64,000 nt of DNA from Saccharum officinarum (GCA_020631735.1 CM036159.1:95218656-95282655); one strand, 5' to 3'; positions 22,486 to 34,579 are shown, counted from the stretch's first letter. Notes: generated by a model from the sequence alone, not told the origin. Numbers and translations are program-made.

Positions 22486-22837
22486 CATTGGCCGTGCGCA
22501 CGGGTTGCTGCGTCATCTCTTCCTCTCACCCACGCCAGCGCCAGCGGATGTGGCGGCCGGCCCTGCCGGCGGCTGTGTGCGTCGATGCGGCGGCTTGCCT
22601 TCCTCGCGGCTGCCTACGCGGACATACAATGATGGTGGCGTCGCTGCACCTTCTCCACGACTCTTGCCTCCTGCCCCTCGACCCGCACCAGATGCTCGGA
22701 CAATAGTGTCCATGCGAGATGACAAACTATTGAAGGCACCCACTCAATCGATCTCCTCCGTGAGGGCATGGTGGTGGACTTAAGGCCTCTGCTGTCGACC
22801 TTCCTCTGCATGGGGGCCATCGAAATGTGGTGAGTTC
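22486..22837. other. Middle part of the split GC-rich gene-like locus
   Basis: Continues the host sequence interrupted at 11881 and ends at the AGTTC duplication (22833-22837) where Copia D inserted. GC-rich, with overlapping open frames on plus (22444-22632, 22470-22706, 22505-22783), none of which I recognise. Confidence 0.4.
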
Positions 22838-22985
22838 TATTATAATAAAGGATCGTCTAGGTGTAGATCAGAGGGTGTGTAACTTGCATTTTGGGATAAA
22901 CAAGGCTTGACCATGTACTAGAAAAGGGAGAGAGAAGATGAGAGTGAGGTGATGTTACCGACTATCAGAGGGGTTGGAGGAGGAT
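22838..22985 (-). repeat. Copia D 3' LTR, outer fragment
   Basis: Matches 58855-59000 of the intact LTR (ATAATAAAGGATC, GTGTAGATCAGAGGGTGTGT). Its first bases are TATTATAAT instead of TGTTATAAT. It ends in AGGAT, the duplication made by element A. Confidence 0.93.
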
Positions 22986-24108
22986 TGTGGCAGAATCGCC
23001 CGATTTAACACGCTTTCAAGGGCACTTGTCTTTCACTAGACACTAAGTGCCCTGAAAGTGAGCCAAATCAAGTAATTCCGTCGAGCACACCCAACGGGAG
23101 AACTCGAACAATCCACATTTTACACCTGGGATCCAATAATGAGCACAAGCTTACAATACTTAGTCCATTTCATACATCACAGAGTCTCAGAAAATATTTA
23201 TTACAATACCAGGGTTCAGAGTGCGGTAAAAGTAAACAGCGGAAATAAAATAACGTCTAGCGGAACGAAATGAGAATCCGTCTGTGCCCACTAGAAGAAT
23301 CCTCCACACAAGGCCTATCTGCTCAAGGTGCACCTGCAACAAGGGTAAAATAAACCCTAAGTACACAGTGTACTCACAAGACTTACCCGACTGAGAAATA
23401 TATTTCCCGACTCTCAAGGATTATGATAGGCTTTATGGCTTGTGGGTTTCTTGTTTGTGAAAAGCAGCACTAAGAGTGTCCTTAATTCCGTAACTTTTAG
23501 AAGCCGTGTTTTATTCACTAACTAATATTCTATGTAAGCACATATGCTATAATCAAGCAAGGGTTGAGCAATCAGGACCATTTCTCCATCTTTCAATTGT
23601 CAATTCTTACTACGATGCCAGAGCGTAGTCAAGCCGTACCGTCACGCAGAAACGGCGATTCGCGAATCAATGTGCCCAGCTAGGTACCCAAAAAACACAT
23701 GCCTCGTTTGCACCCCAGGCATAAACAAGACCAACCCGTTCCTCTCCTGTCATGGATTTCCAAGTCCCCGTCCAAACTTGGACTCCTAGCTCCCACACTT
23801 AAGGCCCCACCTCAATGCGGTGCTAAGACCTCCACCTATCCCCGCCTCCAATCAGTCGGTCCAGAAAGAGCCGGAGCCCATGACAAGAGAGTAACAAGCC
23901 TTCCCTCACCCATAAGCAAGTATGTGCTCGGGATAATAAATCTGTGACTTGACCAGGGTCCATGCAATGAACGGTCCTTAATTGACACAGACAGGGAAAC
24001 AGTGCAACACAGTTATGCCCCGTGGCCGCGGGACACAACTTGCTACACCCACCAATACCCATACCACATCTCTGCCCGGTCATCATTTTCTTTCCATCAA
24101 TTTATCCA

Positions 24109-24110
<2 letters not shown>

Positions 24111-24139
<29 letters not shown>
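24111..24139. repeat. (TA)n microsatellite in element A
   Basis: Uninterrupted AT/TA run of about 14 units. Confidence 0.95.
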
Positions 24140-24140
<1 letters not shown>

Positions 24141-24183
24141 CATGTGGGCATCATGAAATTCCTGCAACGTAAATGCACAACAT

Positions 24184-24402
24184 TTAAATATATAAAGATT
24201 TGCAAAAAATAATGGTTATGCACCGGGGCTTACCTTGGACAGACGCAAAGTCAGAGGTGTCAGTCACGGGCAGCTCCTGGAACTCCTCTGGTATGAAGAT
24301 TTCCTCCTCGTACTCCTCGATGACTTCCTCGTAGTCCTGCTCCTCGGCGGCCACGTACTCGACTTCCTCATGATCTACAAGCATGCAATGATAATACGGC
24401 AT
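24184..24402 (-). pseudogene. Acidic exon-like segment of element A
   Basis: The minus-strand frame contains DHEEVEYVAAEEQDYEEVI, then more Glu-rich sequence, and ends in SVQ at a GGTAAGCCCCGG donor-like site (about 24228). Element C has an acidic segment in the equivalent place (about 26530-26420), and element B a similar donor-flanked ORF (36346-36134). No known domain. It may be a remnant of a spliced reading frame carried inside these long LTR-like elements. Confidence 0.35.
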
Positions 24403-26419
24403 TTAATATGATGACAACAGTAGCTCTTATAACAACTATAACCACTAACTATTTAGCTAACTCTAATGGTCAACCTACCAAGTCATCCACTATTCCTATT
24501 AAGCAAAAAGCTAAGCGGTCTACAAGTGTTCTACCCACCCGATTGCATCACTTTCTTTTGTTATCGATTCAACGTATACTCGATTAGGAGAACTTAGCTA
24601 CCCCATCTAGCCAGCTATTAAAACGCTACAAAAATTATAGTAAGCATCTAATATCATCACGAAGCTACTATAATTTTTTTAGCGCTAAAGGCATCGCGGT
24701 TTTGCCACAACAATTTCTACAAAATTTAATAACTCAACAATAGTCATTTTTGCATCAATTTAATAGACTTAGAATCACTACAGATTTACATGAACTGATT
24801 TCACCAACTGATAGACCAAGAACTTGTGAATCTAACAAAACTGGTGAAACGACCTTAATTTCCACGAAGGGAAATCCACAGAGTCGAAGTGTATTAAGAC
24901 CGCGATTGATCTTATTACCCAAATTCCAGTCGAATACCACATCCATACAGCGATAATATCAGAGTACAAATAGTGCGGAATTACATAAATTATTACATTG
25001 CCGCATTAGCGGAAATGAAAGTAGCATTTAATCAGAACAGCTTGAAGATAAGATCGCCAAACTCGAGCGTAGTCACGAACCCCTCAACCAACAAACTCCT
25101 CGGAGCTATACTCCTCAGTAGAACCTGTGCCAAAAACTTATCAGTACGATTTGTACTGGCCACTCCCATCCCTATGAGCATTGCTTTGTGGGTTTGGATG
25201 CAACATGGTTGTATTCAAAAGAAACCTATAGGGCTGGGGCTTCCTATGCAGTAGCATATCAAGTGTATAATATAATTGATCAAGTTTTAACACCATTCCC
25301 ACACTCGATCTACTCCATTCCCTTTTCCGAGCCAGGTTACGATCCTGGGATCAACATACCACCAACTCCACACTATTCCACACCATCGCTCAATCAACAG
25401 GCCAACTCCCTCCCGGCACTGTCTCAAAGCCTGTAGCCCCTGGCTAAGACCGACACTCTCTTTTGGGGGAAGAAGAGAAGGACTCATCTCTCTATCTAGT
25501 TTAAGCGAAACCTAGGAAAGGTCCATAGCTGACGAGTCGGCATATGTATCGATCGATCAACCATACACTCTGTAGAGGTTTTACATAACCACAAGATCCG
25601 CCTTCCTTGCTGACCGTCGTCAACTGGGCTAATTCCGGCTGCTTGCTAGCCTAGAATAATGCCATTCTACCATTCAGCCCTGGTTCACCCCAAGTCGAGT
25701 CTGGGGTGGCTAAAACTGTGAGTCATGAGCCGGGTCCACAAGGTCTCCATGAAGTCTCGATAGGGTGTGGGGGGAAATCCTCTGTACCTCGTACCTCCTT
25801 ACACTGTCCGCTATGAACCTAGCAGTAGTGGCAAAATCCTACCAAGTAGTCCAGCCGTTCCGCACCATATAGGGCGAGTGGTACGTAAGGCTTCCCGGTG
25901 AATCTGAGTACTAGTAAGTCCTTAGGGATGACCAAGCTAGAATGTCTCCATCAGGGTTTCCTTTACTATGCCACCACAGCACCTCCAACCTGGGCTCCAC
26001 CCATCACAGGTTCACAACCAGGTCCACCTCATATACCTTTTACCCACCACAGGTATACATTTCCAGGGGTGCCCAGGTAGCATCCCATGGTAAGACTTGC
26101 CCCAGGCTCATCGTATACTCTAACTTGGTTGACTCAACCCTCACCCTCCACACACCTAAGTCACACACGCATCACTCTCCCCAAAGTCCAGGTAACACCA
26201 GTTTCCACCACGCACATAGTATAAGCGTAGTAGAAGTATAAATAAGGAATTATAGAGCAACAAGCGTGTGTCTAGCCTATAGCAGGGTATGCAGGGGTAA
26301 GGTTGCATCAAGGTAAAGGCTTTCAAGCAAGCATACTACCATGCAAATCCTACCATAAAGTTGAGTAAAGCGATAGCAGTTCTATATTAGTCATGCGTAA
26401 TAGGTGCTACGAGATTTGG

Positions 26420-26530
26420 GTGGGATGTGGCACCTTCAGTGTAGTCATCTCCGTTCTCCTCACGGTACTCACGGTCCTCGTCCGTCAGGTTCTCCTCCGA
26501 GTCTGCATCGTTTGCATTATAGTCGCGTTA
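26420..26530 (-). pseudogene. Acidic exon-like segment of element C
   Basis: The minus strand reads DYNANDADSEENLTDEDREY, then REENGDDYTEGATSHPN, without a stop. It is compositionally like the acidic segment of element A and lies at a similar distance from the element end. No domain recognised. Confidence 0.3.
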
Positions 26531-26715
26531 GCGACGTCTATAGAATAGCACAAAGAAGCAATGAAAATTCAAAAGAGCCAAATTCACTCAAACATGGGTT
26601 TATTGCATAGAGCTTGATTTTAGATGAATTTTGGTCCTGGTTTCATATTTTTCCGAGGTCGTATGAATTAGTTATGAATTTCCGAAATTTAAATTATTTC
26701 TAAAATTGGATAAAG

Positions 26716-27310
26716 GCTGGATTAATCCTGGGCTGACACGTGTCATGCTGTGGTTGGCCCACGTGGCTAGCTGACGTCAGCATGACGTTATCATAACGGT
26801 TCCGAGCTGACAGGTGGGGCCCAGCTGACGTCAGCATGACGTCATCAACGTCGTCAGCTCCGACAAGTGGGTCCAGGGACTCTTGGGTCACTCACATGTG
26901 GGTCCAGTCAAAGTCAACGTTGGTCAACATCGAGTCAACGGTCAGCGGTCAACAGTCAGGGTCACTGACATGTGGACCTGGTCTGCTGACGTCAGCCGCT
27001 GATGTCAGCGTGACGTCAGCTTGACGTCACCTCGGTTGTGCTGGCTTTTGACATGTGGGTCCTACGTGACGTCATCGTGATGTCAGCGTCTGACGTGTGG
27101 GTCCAGGGTGTCCGTGTCACCGACCGGTGGGGTCGGGGTGCTGTCGTCATCAGCTGACGTTGTCATGACGTCTGCGTGATGTCACTATGGCAATCCCACC
27201 ACTGACGTGTGGGTCCCGCGTGACGTCATCGCGACGTCAGCATGACGTCACCATCTGACGTGTGGGTCCAGCAACTCTGTGTCGCTGACATGTGGGGCGA
27301 GGTCAACAGT
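26716..27310. repeat. TGACGTCA-rich block in element C
   Basis: Ten GACGTCA motifs, nine of them the full palindrome TGACGTCA, occur with many GACGTGTGGGTCC, CACGTGTCA and GTCAACGTTGACC words in 600 bp. Spacing is irregular, so it is a dispersed motif array and not a simple tandem repeat. ACGT-core palindromes are bZIP binding sites in plants. Confidence 0.85.
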
Positions 27311-29060
27311 CAACGTTGACCGATCAATGGTCAACTCAGGTCGGATCCAAACTGGGCCGGTTGGGCTCGGGTTGGGCCGGTCCGGGCCGGACACGTGGCA
27401 AGCTGTGACGCTGCCACGTCACGGCCGTGGGCTCTTATTGGGCCTCGGGTTCACGCTGTGGGCGTGGGCTCGGCTCATGGTGGACCCAAGTTCACTGTCC
27501 ATGGACCGCAGACTGGTCTACGATGAACCGAGTCCATTGACTGCTTCTTTTGGCACGGATCATATGCACCGAGTTCACGCAGGAGTGTCAGCGAGGAGGG
27601 GGTGTTCCCCTGTTTTTCTCCCACGGTGGTGCTCCTGCCGGCGGCGAGCTAGCTGTGAGCCCCCGCGCCGGCGCTGGTGTCTGATTAGGGTGGGGAAATG
27701 CTTCCCCAGGCCACGGCGACTGCGTCTACGGGATCAAGGTGGCGACTAGAGCTTCCCAAGGTGCTGGCCATGGCAAGCGGCGGCTTGGCGACGCCGGAGC
27801 GCGTGGGCAGGGCTACAGCGTCGGTGAGAGGGTCATCGGAGGGGCGCGTGAGCTTCATGGACCCTCAGCGGTCGTCATGGGTGAGTTAACGGGGCTCCCT
27901 GAGCTCCCAAAGGCTCTGGCCATGGCGGTGGGTTGTCACGGAGGCGCCTCGATGCTCCGACAGTGTGCGAACATCGACACAAGACTCCGGTGGCTTCCTA
28001 CTTCAGCCTAGGGTCGCGCGGGGTGTCTTAGGATGCGGTGGTTCGACCCAAGGTGCTAACGGCTCCAAACTCCCGACGGGGTGCGTGCGAGATCCTCGTC
28101 GTGGCCGTGCTCTGGCCGCGGCGCATGTGCGCTGTGCGTGAACCGCAAAGGCTTTCTCGAGCATGTGTGCTCGATGTCGCCCCACCTCGGTGCTTCTACG
28201 TGTTCGTGGTGTGCGAACGGTAATGTGGAGTCTAGGTGCAAGGTGTGCACTGCAAGGGCGCGGTGCGTTCATGGAGGTCTAGCGAACCCATGGGCTAGGA
28301 GGGGTCTCAGCGGCGTACGGCTCACCGTCAGTGTTGAGGGCGAGAGGATAGTGGTGCAGTGGCAGGTTGTGGCCGTGTAGCTCCAGAAGCCGTGCAGTGC
28401 CGACCCTGCGACCGTGATGTGGACGACCGCGTCTCCCTCGGCTCCGGCGGCTTCGAAGGTGTTCCGATGGTGCCTTCCCCTGTTTCTCTCCTTCCCTCCT
28501 TCCCCCCTTGGTTCTCTTTCTCTTGGCTCGGGTGTGCAGAGGGTAGCCACCCGGTGGTGGCGGGGCATTGAGAGCTTGGGTGCTAGGGTGATCGGGGCTA
28601 GGCCTTTATAGCCGAATGCCAAGCTTCCATGGTGGTTTCGGGCGAACAGCGGCAGATGCGTGAGGCGCATCCAACGGTAGCGTGAGGTTGCGTGGGTACG
28701 GCGCTAGGCGGGGGACAAGACCTTGCCCGGTGCGTGATCCCCTGGCCCACTCTTGCAGGTGCTGTCGAGGCTTGGTCGGGCGCGGATGAAGGCGTGGGGA
28801 AGAAGATGACCCTGTGGTGAGTGGGTCCGTCTTGACAGTGGCAGCAAGCGAAGCGGGGAAGCGCGCGGGCGTGAGCGACGTGCGCTGACGCGTGGGGCCA
28901 AACGGCAGCGGCAGCGGGCGAAGCTGGGCGCGCAGGCGGGTAGTGGTCACCTGGGCCGACAGCTAGGCCGCGCTTGTGCGTGCTAGAGCTGGCCGCTTGA
29001 GCGGTGGCTTGGGCTGGATTGCTGGGCTGAGCAGCTGGGCTGCGAGGCAGGCCTAGTCTT
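27311..29060. other. GC-rich segment of element C, no supported protein
   Basis: High GC gives many overlapping long frames on both strands. None shows a recognisable domain or consistent codon use, so none is called. The segment probably belongs to the promoter and leader part of the element. Confidence 0.4.
28603..28611 (-). promoter_or_regulatory. Candidate TATA box of element C
   Basis: The minus strand reads CTATAAAGG, followed by a GC-rich leader. It lies about 0.86 kb from the minus-strand 5' end of the element. Confidence 0.5.
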
Positions 29061-29466
29061 TTGCTTCTCCTTTCCTTTTCCTTTTTCTGATTTGATTTCT
29101 TTTCCATCATTTGAATTCAAATTTGGTTTGAAATTTGAATTCCAAATTGATGTAATTTAGGGATTTGATGTAACCAATTATGGTGTGTTTCTTAGAAAAT
29201 GTTGCTAAGCATAACAAATAGAGAAAAGAATATCCAAATCACAATTTGAGTTAACAATGTATGCAACATTTCATTTGTTAGAATTTAAATAAACATAATT
29301 GGTGTTAGGCATGCTATGCTTATGTGCTAACTTGGGTTGGGTTAGACCTAATGCATCTCTTAGGTTGGGTTACCATACATGACACTCATCATCACATGGA
29401 AGTTTTGAGAAAAATTTTTGGTAGTTGGTATTTTTGGTGTGTAGATTCTTGGGTTGTTACAACTGG

Positions 29467-30676
29467 TTTCGTGATTTTTGGATGCTTGAGTGACCTCTTA
29501 CAATTTCCCAGAGTTAATCATTCACATGAAATAATAAGCTACTTTGAGTTCCCTAAGAAAAAAGGAAACCCAATTCGTCAGCGCGGCCCAAACAGGCGGC
29601 CCACCCGCGCGCAACGCGCGCACACGCGAGACCCACACGCACGAAGCGGCCCGTGACGATGTGGGCCACACGACGCAGGCCGGCCCACGACGAAACGGAG
29701 CCCGCACGCGACGGAGATAAAGCAAAATGCCCTTGTACTAACCATCAATCATACGCCTACCAAGCGAACTATTCCTGTAGACACACTTTAAGCAACTAGC
29801 CCCTTAAAGAAACTCGTCTTCCCAACTCTGAGACCCCCGGGCGCCCCCGCGCTCGCCGGCGCAGCACCGGGCACTGGCCGGCCATGCCGGCCAACTAAGG
29901 CACGCGCAGACCTAACCAATGAGTCAACCTCCAACTACATCCTAAAAGCCTGCTCTAAACTGAGATACGGAAACCGTGGAGCCGTAGAACACGGGGGCCA
30001 TGGCGAGCGGTCGCTCGAGGCAGTGGCGCGGCCGTTCCGACGGCCCTAGACCCCCGCGTGGCCAATAATCAAGGGCATGAGCACCACTAACCTACCCTAG
30101 ACTCGGCCGCAGTGCTCGCTGGAGCCGGTGGATGACAGGGATGGCTGGCCACGTGTGACCAGCGAGATGCGGCGGCGCTCCACGGCGGCACGGCCGTGTC
30201 AACAGTGTGGGGGCAGTAGTAGCGGCTTGGCTAAAGCACGCAAGGCAAAAGAGGATGCGTGAGGAGTCTAACGGTGCTGCCACACGGGATCGAGGTGGGC
30301 GGATTGGGAGCTGTCTTCGGCCAAGGCAGAGACTGACCTTAAAACAATGGCGAAGGAAAAAAAATCCCATGTGCCACAAGTGGGCCCAAGCTCAGGGTGG
30401 GGTGAGGGCGAGTGAGCAGGGTGGCTTAATCGGTGAGCTGAGGGCACATCAAATAGAACCCGATGACCCCACCGGCTGAAATGACGTGCGGCACCGCTGA
30501 CCTGGGAAATAGAGGAGCGAGGAGGAAAGGGATGGGTTCGGCCAGACATGTCGAGCCTAAGAGGAACGTGGGCACGGCAGCAGCTGACCCCTGCCCCGAG
30601 TGAGCTCTGCACCGCAGGGAGATGTGCGCGCGCAGCGCCGTACACCGCAAGGCGACAGCTCAGTGCAGAGGGGGGG
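29467..30676. other. Element A, middle part
   Basis: Resumes element A after C, with a GC-rich stretch (29575-30660) and overlapping frames on both strands, none recognised. Ends at the GGGGG duplication of the solo LTR G. Confidence 0.4.
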
Positions 30677-32654
30677 TGAAAGTCCTATGTTTGGTGTTGG
30701 TAATTAGTGACAATGCCTAAGTACTAATCCTATGCCTAAGTTGTATGTAGCATATGAGGATTAGTACATTCTAAGGTTGGTGGCAAGATGGACATGGTGA
30801 TCATGATGGCCACACTTGGATTTGGACGCAACCCTATGTGATCAAGGCAAAGGTATATGCTTAAGGGTTGTGTTTTAGTAACCAAGACACCTAGTGGGTG
30901 TGGTTACATTATAGTATAGATAGCCGTACTATAAAGAGGGGAATGACGCGGCTATTGAACTCCTAAGTGCCTCTAGATGTGCATTTCATGATCATATGCA
31001 TTTGGATAGAACTAATATCGCCTCGAAAAATGATTGTGAAAATGCTAACACACTCACACATGACGAGATCACTTGGTGGTGTTAGCACATTTGCGATGGC
31101 GGTGGAGTTTAAGCGGTAGAGAGGGTTTGGGTCTCTCTCTCCCTCCCGCCGAGCTTGCGAGCGCGGGATTCAGGCGTTTTTGAGAAGTTGAAATGCCTAT
31201 TTTTCACTACGCCGGAAGTCCGAAAAGAAACGGAGGCGAACGGAGGTCACAAAGGTGACCGGACGCTGCACCGGACGCGGTCCTTGCAGGACCGGACGCG
31301 TCCGGTCAGTGTTCAGTGTCTGCGTGTTTTACAGTTCGATGATCGGACGCGAGGCGCGTCCGGTCACTGATGATCGGACGCGTCCGGTCATTTAGGGAGC
31401 TTACTGGACTCTAACCGGACGCTGTCACTGTCGCGTCCAGTCATTTTCTTCAGCGCGTCCGGTCACTATTTCGTTGAGCGCTGCTCAGGCGACCAGCGCG
31501 TCCGGTCCTTCACGGGACCAGCGCGTCCGGTCATTCCCGGCGCGTCCGGTCAGTTGGACCAGCGCGTCCGGTCGTTGCTTCGCAGTTAGCCGTTGGGCGA
31601 CCAGCGCGTCCGGTCGTTTGGACCAGCGCGTCCGGTCAGTTCTTCACGAGTTAGCCGTTGGGCGACCGGCGCGTCCGGTCAGTTGGACCAGCGCGTCCGG
31701 TCAGCCCGATTTCGGCTGTTTAAGTTTCTAACGGCTATATTCGAAGGGGTACGTCTATAAATACTCGTTGGCCGGCTCAAGGCTCTATCTCTCGAACATT
31801 TGACATACTTGTGAGCACTTTGAGCTAAGCAACTCCCCTCCCACTCATCTCTCTTGCTTCTTTGCATATTCGAAGTGAGATTGAGTGATCCAAGTGCATT
31901 TGCATTGTGAGATAGCATCTAGTTGGCACTTGGTGGTTGATTTGCTGCGGGATTCTTGTTTCTCTTGGTGGTTGCCGCCACCTAGACGGTTTGGAGCAGC
32001 TTGGTGGCGTTGGCAAGAGTTGGTGTTTGTTCTTGGCCACCTCCGGTGATTGTGAGGGGTTTGTGCCTACCTCGGCGAAGCGCCAAAGGCAACATTAGTA
32101 TATTGCTCGTGTCATTGCAACCTTTTGCCATTTGGTAGGTTCTTGTGGCGCCTTTTGAGAGGCTCGGTGTGTGACCGATTAGCCACCGAACCACGTGGTG
32201 AAGAGGGACACAACGGGGACTAGCGTGCCGGCAAGCACGTGAACCTCGGGATAAATCTTCGTGTCATCACTTTCATATTGTGATTGATTGATCCCGGTGT
32301 TCGGTTATCTTGGTATTCATTGTTGATCATATTGGTTGGCTCAATACTTCGCCCCTCGGTGATACCCTCCTAACTCAACTCCACATTACTTTCTTAGTTA
32401 TCTTTGCTAGCTAGTTAGCTTTGCTAGAGTAGCTTCTTTGTGTAGCTTGCTAGTTGTAGTTTCCTTCTCGGTTTGACTTGTGCGGTTGAGTGCATTTACT
32501 AGAATTGTGAATTGGTTAGGTGGCTTGCAAACACCCCGTAGGCTAAGCAAAACTCGCATCTCGCTATTTGTTTTATTGATAAACTTGTTTAGCTTGTCTT
32601 TGTAGAAAATTTTAATAGGCTATTCACCCCCCCTCTAGTCATCAAGACCTTTCA
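30677..32654 (+). mobile_element. Element G: solo LTR of the same Sirevirus family
   Basis: TGAAAGTCC...CCTTTCA is homologous along its length (1978 bp) to the LTRs at 11882-13845 and 20514-22480, in the opposite orientation. It is flanked by GGGGG (30672-30676 and 32655-32659). No internal region is present, so it is a solo LTR left by recombination between two LTRs. Contains the palindrome at 31290-31307 and a TATA box at 31755-31763. Confidence 0.93.
31755..31763 (+). promoter_or_regulatory. LTR TATA box in solo LTR G
   Basis: CTATAAATA, same relative place and sequence as in the two Sirevirus LTRs. Confidence 0.7.
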
Positions 32655-32659
32655 GGGGG

Positions 32660-33437
32660 GCAGGGTGCAGGTGGACACAATGTCGAGAGGACAACGGCCG
32701 CAGTGTCGTGACACGAGAGGAATGGAGCGGGTCAGTGCAAGCAGGCCCGCGCGCTGCCAGACGAAAGGGCTGGCCGTAGCGCCACGGCGCGAAACAAGCA
32801 GCACGCAGACGGCAGGCGACCAGCGGCCCGCTGCTGGCCAGCGTGGCCAGTACGACGACGTCGGCACCCACGTGAGGTGACTGTTCACGGATGGCAAGCA
32901 GCCCGACACAAGTATCACGCACGCAATTTAAAGCACGCGAACCCCCTAACTCGGTTTGACTCGGGCCCAAACAACTGTATAATACCTGAGAGGGTACTTA
33001 AGGCTACCCCAAGCAACCAAACCCGACCTAGCTCCTTATCTAATATTCTCAAAACGAAGCCACCACTGCAGCGTTGTCAAACTGCTACAAGCTTATGATC
33101 ATAAGCATATTTTAGGTTTTCCAATTTGATTTCCAAGCCATTAGAACTACTAGCTAGCCAAAATACTTTTCCACCGCAAGGGTTGCATTACACTCTACAA
33201 AGATAGTACTTCAAACTCGTTAAAGCATTGCATACAAGTTCTATAATAGTTTTGCTAAATAAAATTCGTTTTTGCACTTTATCGATACAACACGGTTATT
33301 GCGGCAACTTCTATTTAACATTTTCATTGGCTATTTCAAATTACTAACATGATTCCACGAACTTGGCACATGCTAAAACACATAAATAAGACATGATTTG
33401 GTGCATTGAAACACGTGGTAACACCGAGGGTGTTACA
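32660..33437. other. Element A, right part, ending in a terminal hairpin
   Basis: Carries the terminus of element A. GTAACACC (33418-33425), GAG and GGTGTTAC (33429-33436) form a perfect 8-bp inverted repeat at the very end. No gene. Confidence 0.6.
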
Positions 33438-33442
33438 AGGAT

Positions 33443-33805
33443 CTAGCCATCGCTGGTTCAGTGGTGAGGATCTGCGCACGGGCGGCGTCGGTTGGGGAAG
33501 AGTTGGTGACGAGGATGTCCGGCGAGGAGGTGTAGCAGTGTAGTGGACGCGATCCATTGATGGCGGCGAACACCGGTGGTGCTTCCCGTCACTCACAGCG
33601 CATCCCTGTCGATCGGTTAGGGATGTAGGTGGGGAGTGGCGGCTCAGAGGAACCTCTTAACTTGAGCCCCGACCCCTACCTCCTCTATATAGCGCTGCGC
33701 GACGGGGCCCACCAGCCATGTATTGGGCTAGGCTCCCCCGATCAGGGCGTGAAGTCAAGGCCCAGTCTGTCCGTTGGGGCAGTCTGGTGGGAGATCAACC
33801 TAACA
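33443..33805 (-). repeat. Copia D 3' LTR, inner fragment
   Basis: Continues the LTR after element A and matches about 59001-59351 (CCATCGCTGGTTCAGTGGTG ... CAACCTAACA). Confidence 0.93.
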
Positions 33806-33816
33806 TTCTCTCCCTT
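33806..33816 (-). other. Polypurine tract of Copia D
   Basis: Minus-strand AAGGGAGAGAA lies directly next to the 3' LTR end. Confidence 0.85.
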
Positions 33817-33997
33817 GATCTCAACTTATATCTTTAACTTTAGACTTAAATGCTTTTCACTTTATTCATTCCATCACAGATTAGTGCATAGATCATGTTT
33901 CATCGTCATGGTCAATCGCCGATAGATTTAACAGCTACAATACATGTCTCGGTTCTGAAACATATTCTTTAATTTTTGGCCATTTATTGTCCAGGAA

Positions 33998-34579
33998 TCA
34001 TAGGCTTTCCCTTAAACCTATGCCGACTATATGTTCTCTAAACATGTTAGGTGGTAAGCCTTTTGTAAGCGGATCCGTGAGCATCTTTTCGGTACTTATA
34101 TGCTCAATACTTATAACATGATCCCAGACTTTATCTTTCACAACATAATACTTTATGTCAATGTGTTTGGCAGCACCACTTGGCCTATTATTGTGAGCAT
34201 ACTGTACTACTGGATTATTATCGCAGTACAACTTAAGTGGTCTATTGATGTCGTCAACCACCTTCAAACCGGGTATGAACTTCTTTAGCCAGTTCACCTG
34301 CCCTATGGCCTCATAGTACGCTACAAACTCGGCATACATTATGGACGATGTAGTGACGGTTTGCTTTGAGCTTTTCCATGATATAGCTCCTTATGCGAGA
34401 GTGAATACATATCCTGACGTGAATTTTCTATCATCTCCCGCATAATCAGAATCTGAATACCCCACTATTTGGAGAGAATCTGATCTTCTAAACATCATCA
34501 TGAGGCCTTTTGTACCTTGCAAGTATCGCAAGACTTTCTTTACCAATCTCTAGTGTTGTATTCCTAGATTACTCTGAAA
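33998..34579 (-). pseudogene. pol: Copia D RNase H and RT tail
   Basis: The minus strand reads through FQSNLG, KVLRYLQGTKG, VGYSDYAGDD, MYAEFVAYYEA, LYCDNNPVVQ and HIDIKYYVVKDKV to the C-terminus GIGLRESL. These are the Copia RNase H region, which degrades the RNA of the RNA/DNA hybrid. In-frame stops occur after GIQH and before GAISWKSS. The upstream part is separated by element B and resumes at 39837. Confidence 0.88.

Larger units (their letters stand above)
24845..29461 (-). mobile_element. Element C: 4.6-kb solo LTR-like element nested in A
   Basis: The ends on plus are TGAAACGACC...GGGTTGTTACA, with ACTGG at 24840-24844 and 29462-29466. It has no internal LTR pair and no retroviral domain. 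Its layout parallels A and B: an AT-rich left part, an acidic exon-like segment, then a GC-rich segment (27300-29060) towards its minus-strand 5' end. A TATA box on minus (28603-28611) fits a U3 promoter about 0.86 kb from the end. The rest would be an exceptionally long R-U5. Confidence 0.75.
22986..33437 (-). mobile_element. Element A: solo giant LTR or non-autonomous LTR element, itself invaded twice
   Basis: The ends on plus are TGTGGCAG...GGTGTTACA, with AGGAT at 22981-22985 and 33438-33442. After removing C (24845-29461) and G (30677-32654), about 3.85 kb remains (22986-24844, 29467-30676, 32660-33437). No gag or pol domain and no second LTR is visible. It shares its minus-strand start (TGTAACACCC), a CGGCGATTCG block (about 23653), a CCTGCAACAAG...GACTTACCC block (about 23331-23390) and an acidic exon-like segment with elements B and C. 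A solo copy of a very long LTR is the simplest reading; a domain-less non-autonomous element is the alternative. Confidence 0.75.

Noticed and set aside
27279..29110. Many long GC-rich open frames on both strands in element C
   Set aside because: Overlapping frames on both strands are expected at this GC content; none has a domain or consistent codon use.
22986..33437. Element A as a full-length retrotransposon with two LTRs
   Set aside because: No direct repeat of either end was found inside it, and the internal boundaries are explained by C and G with their own duplications.
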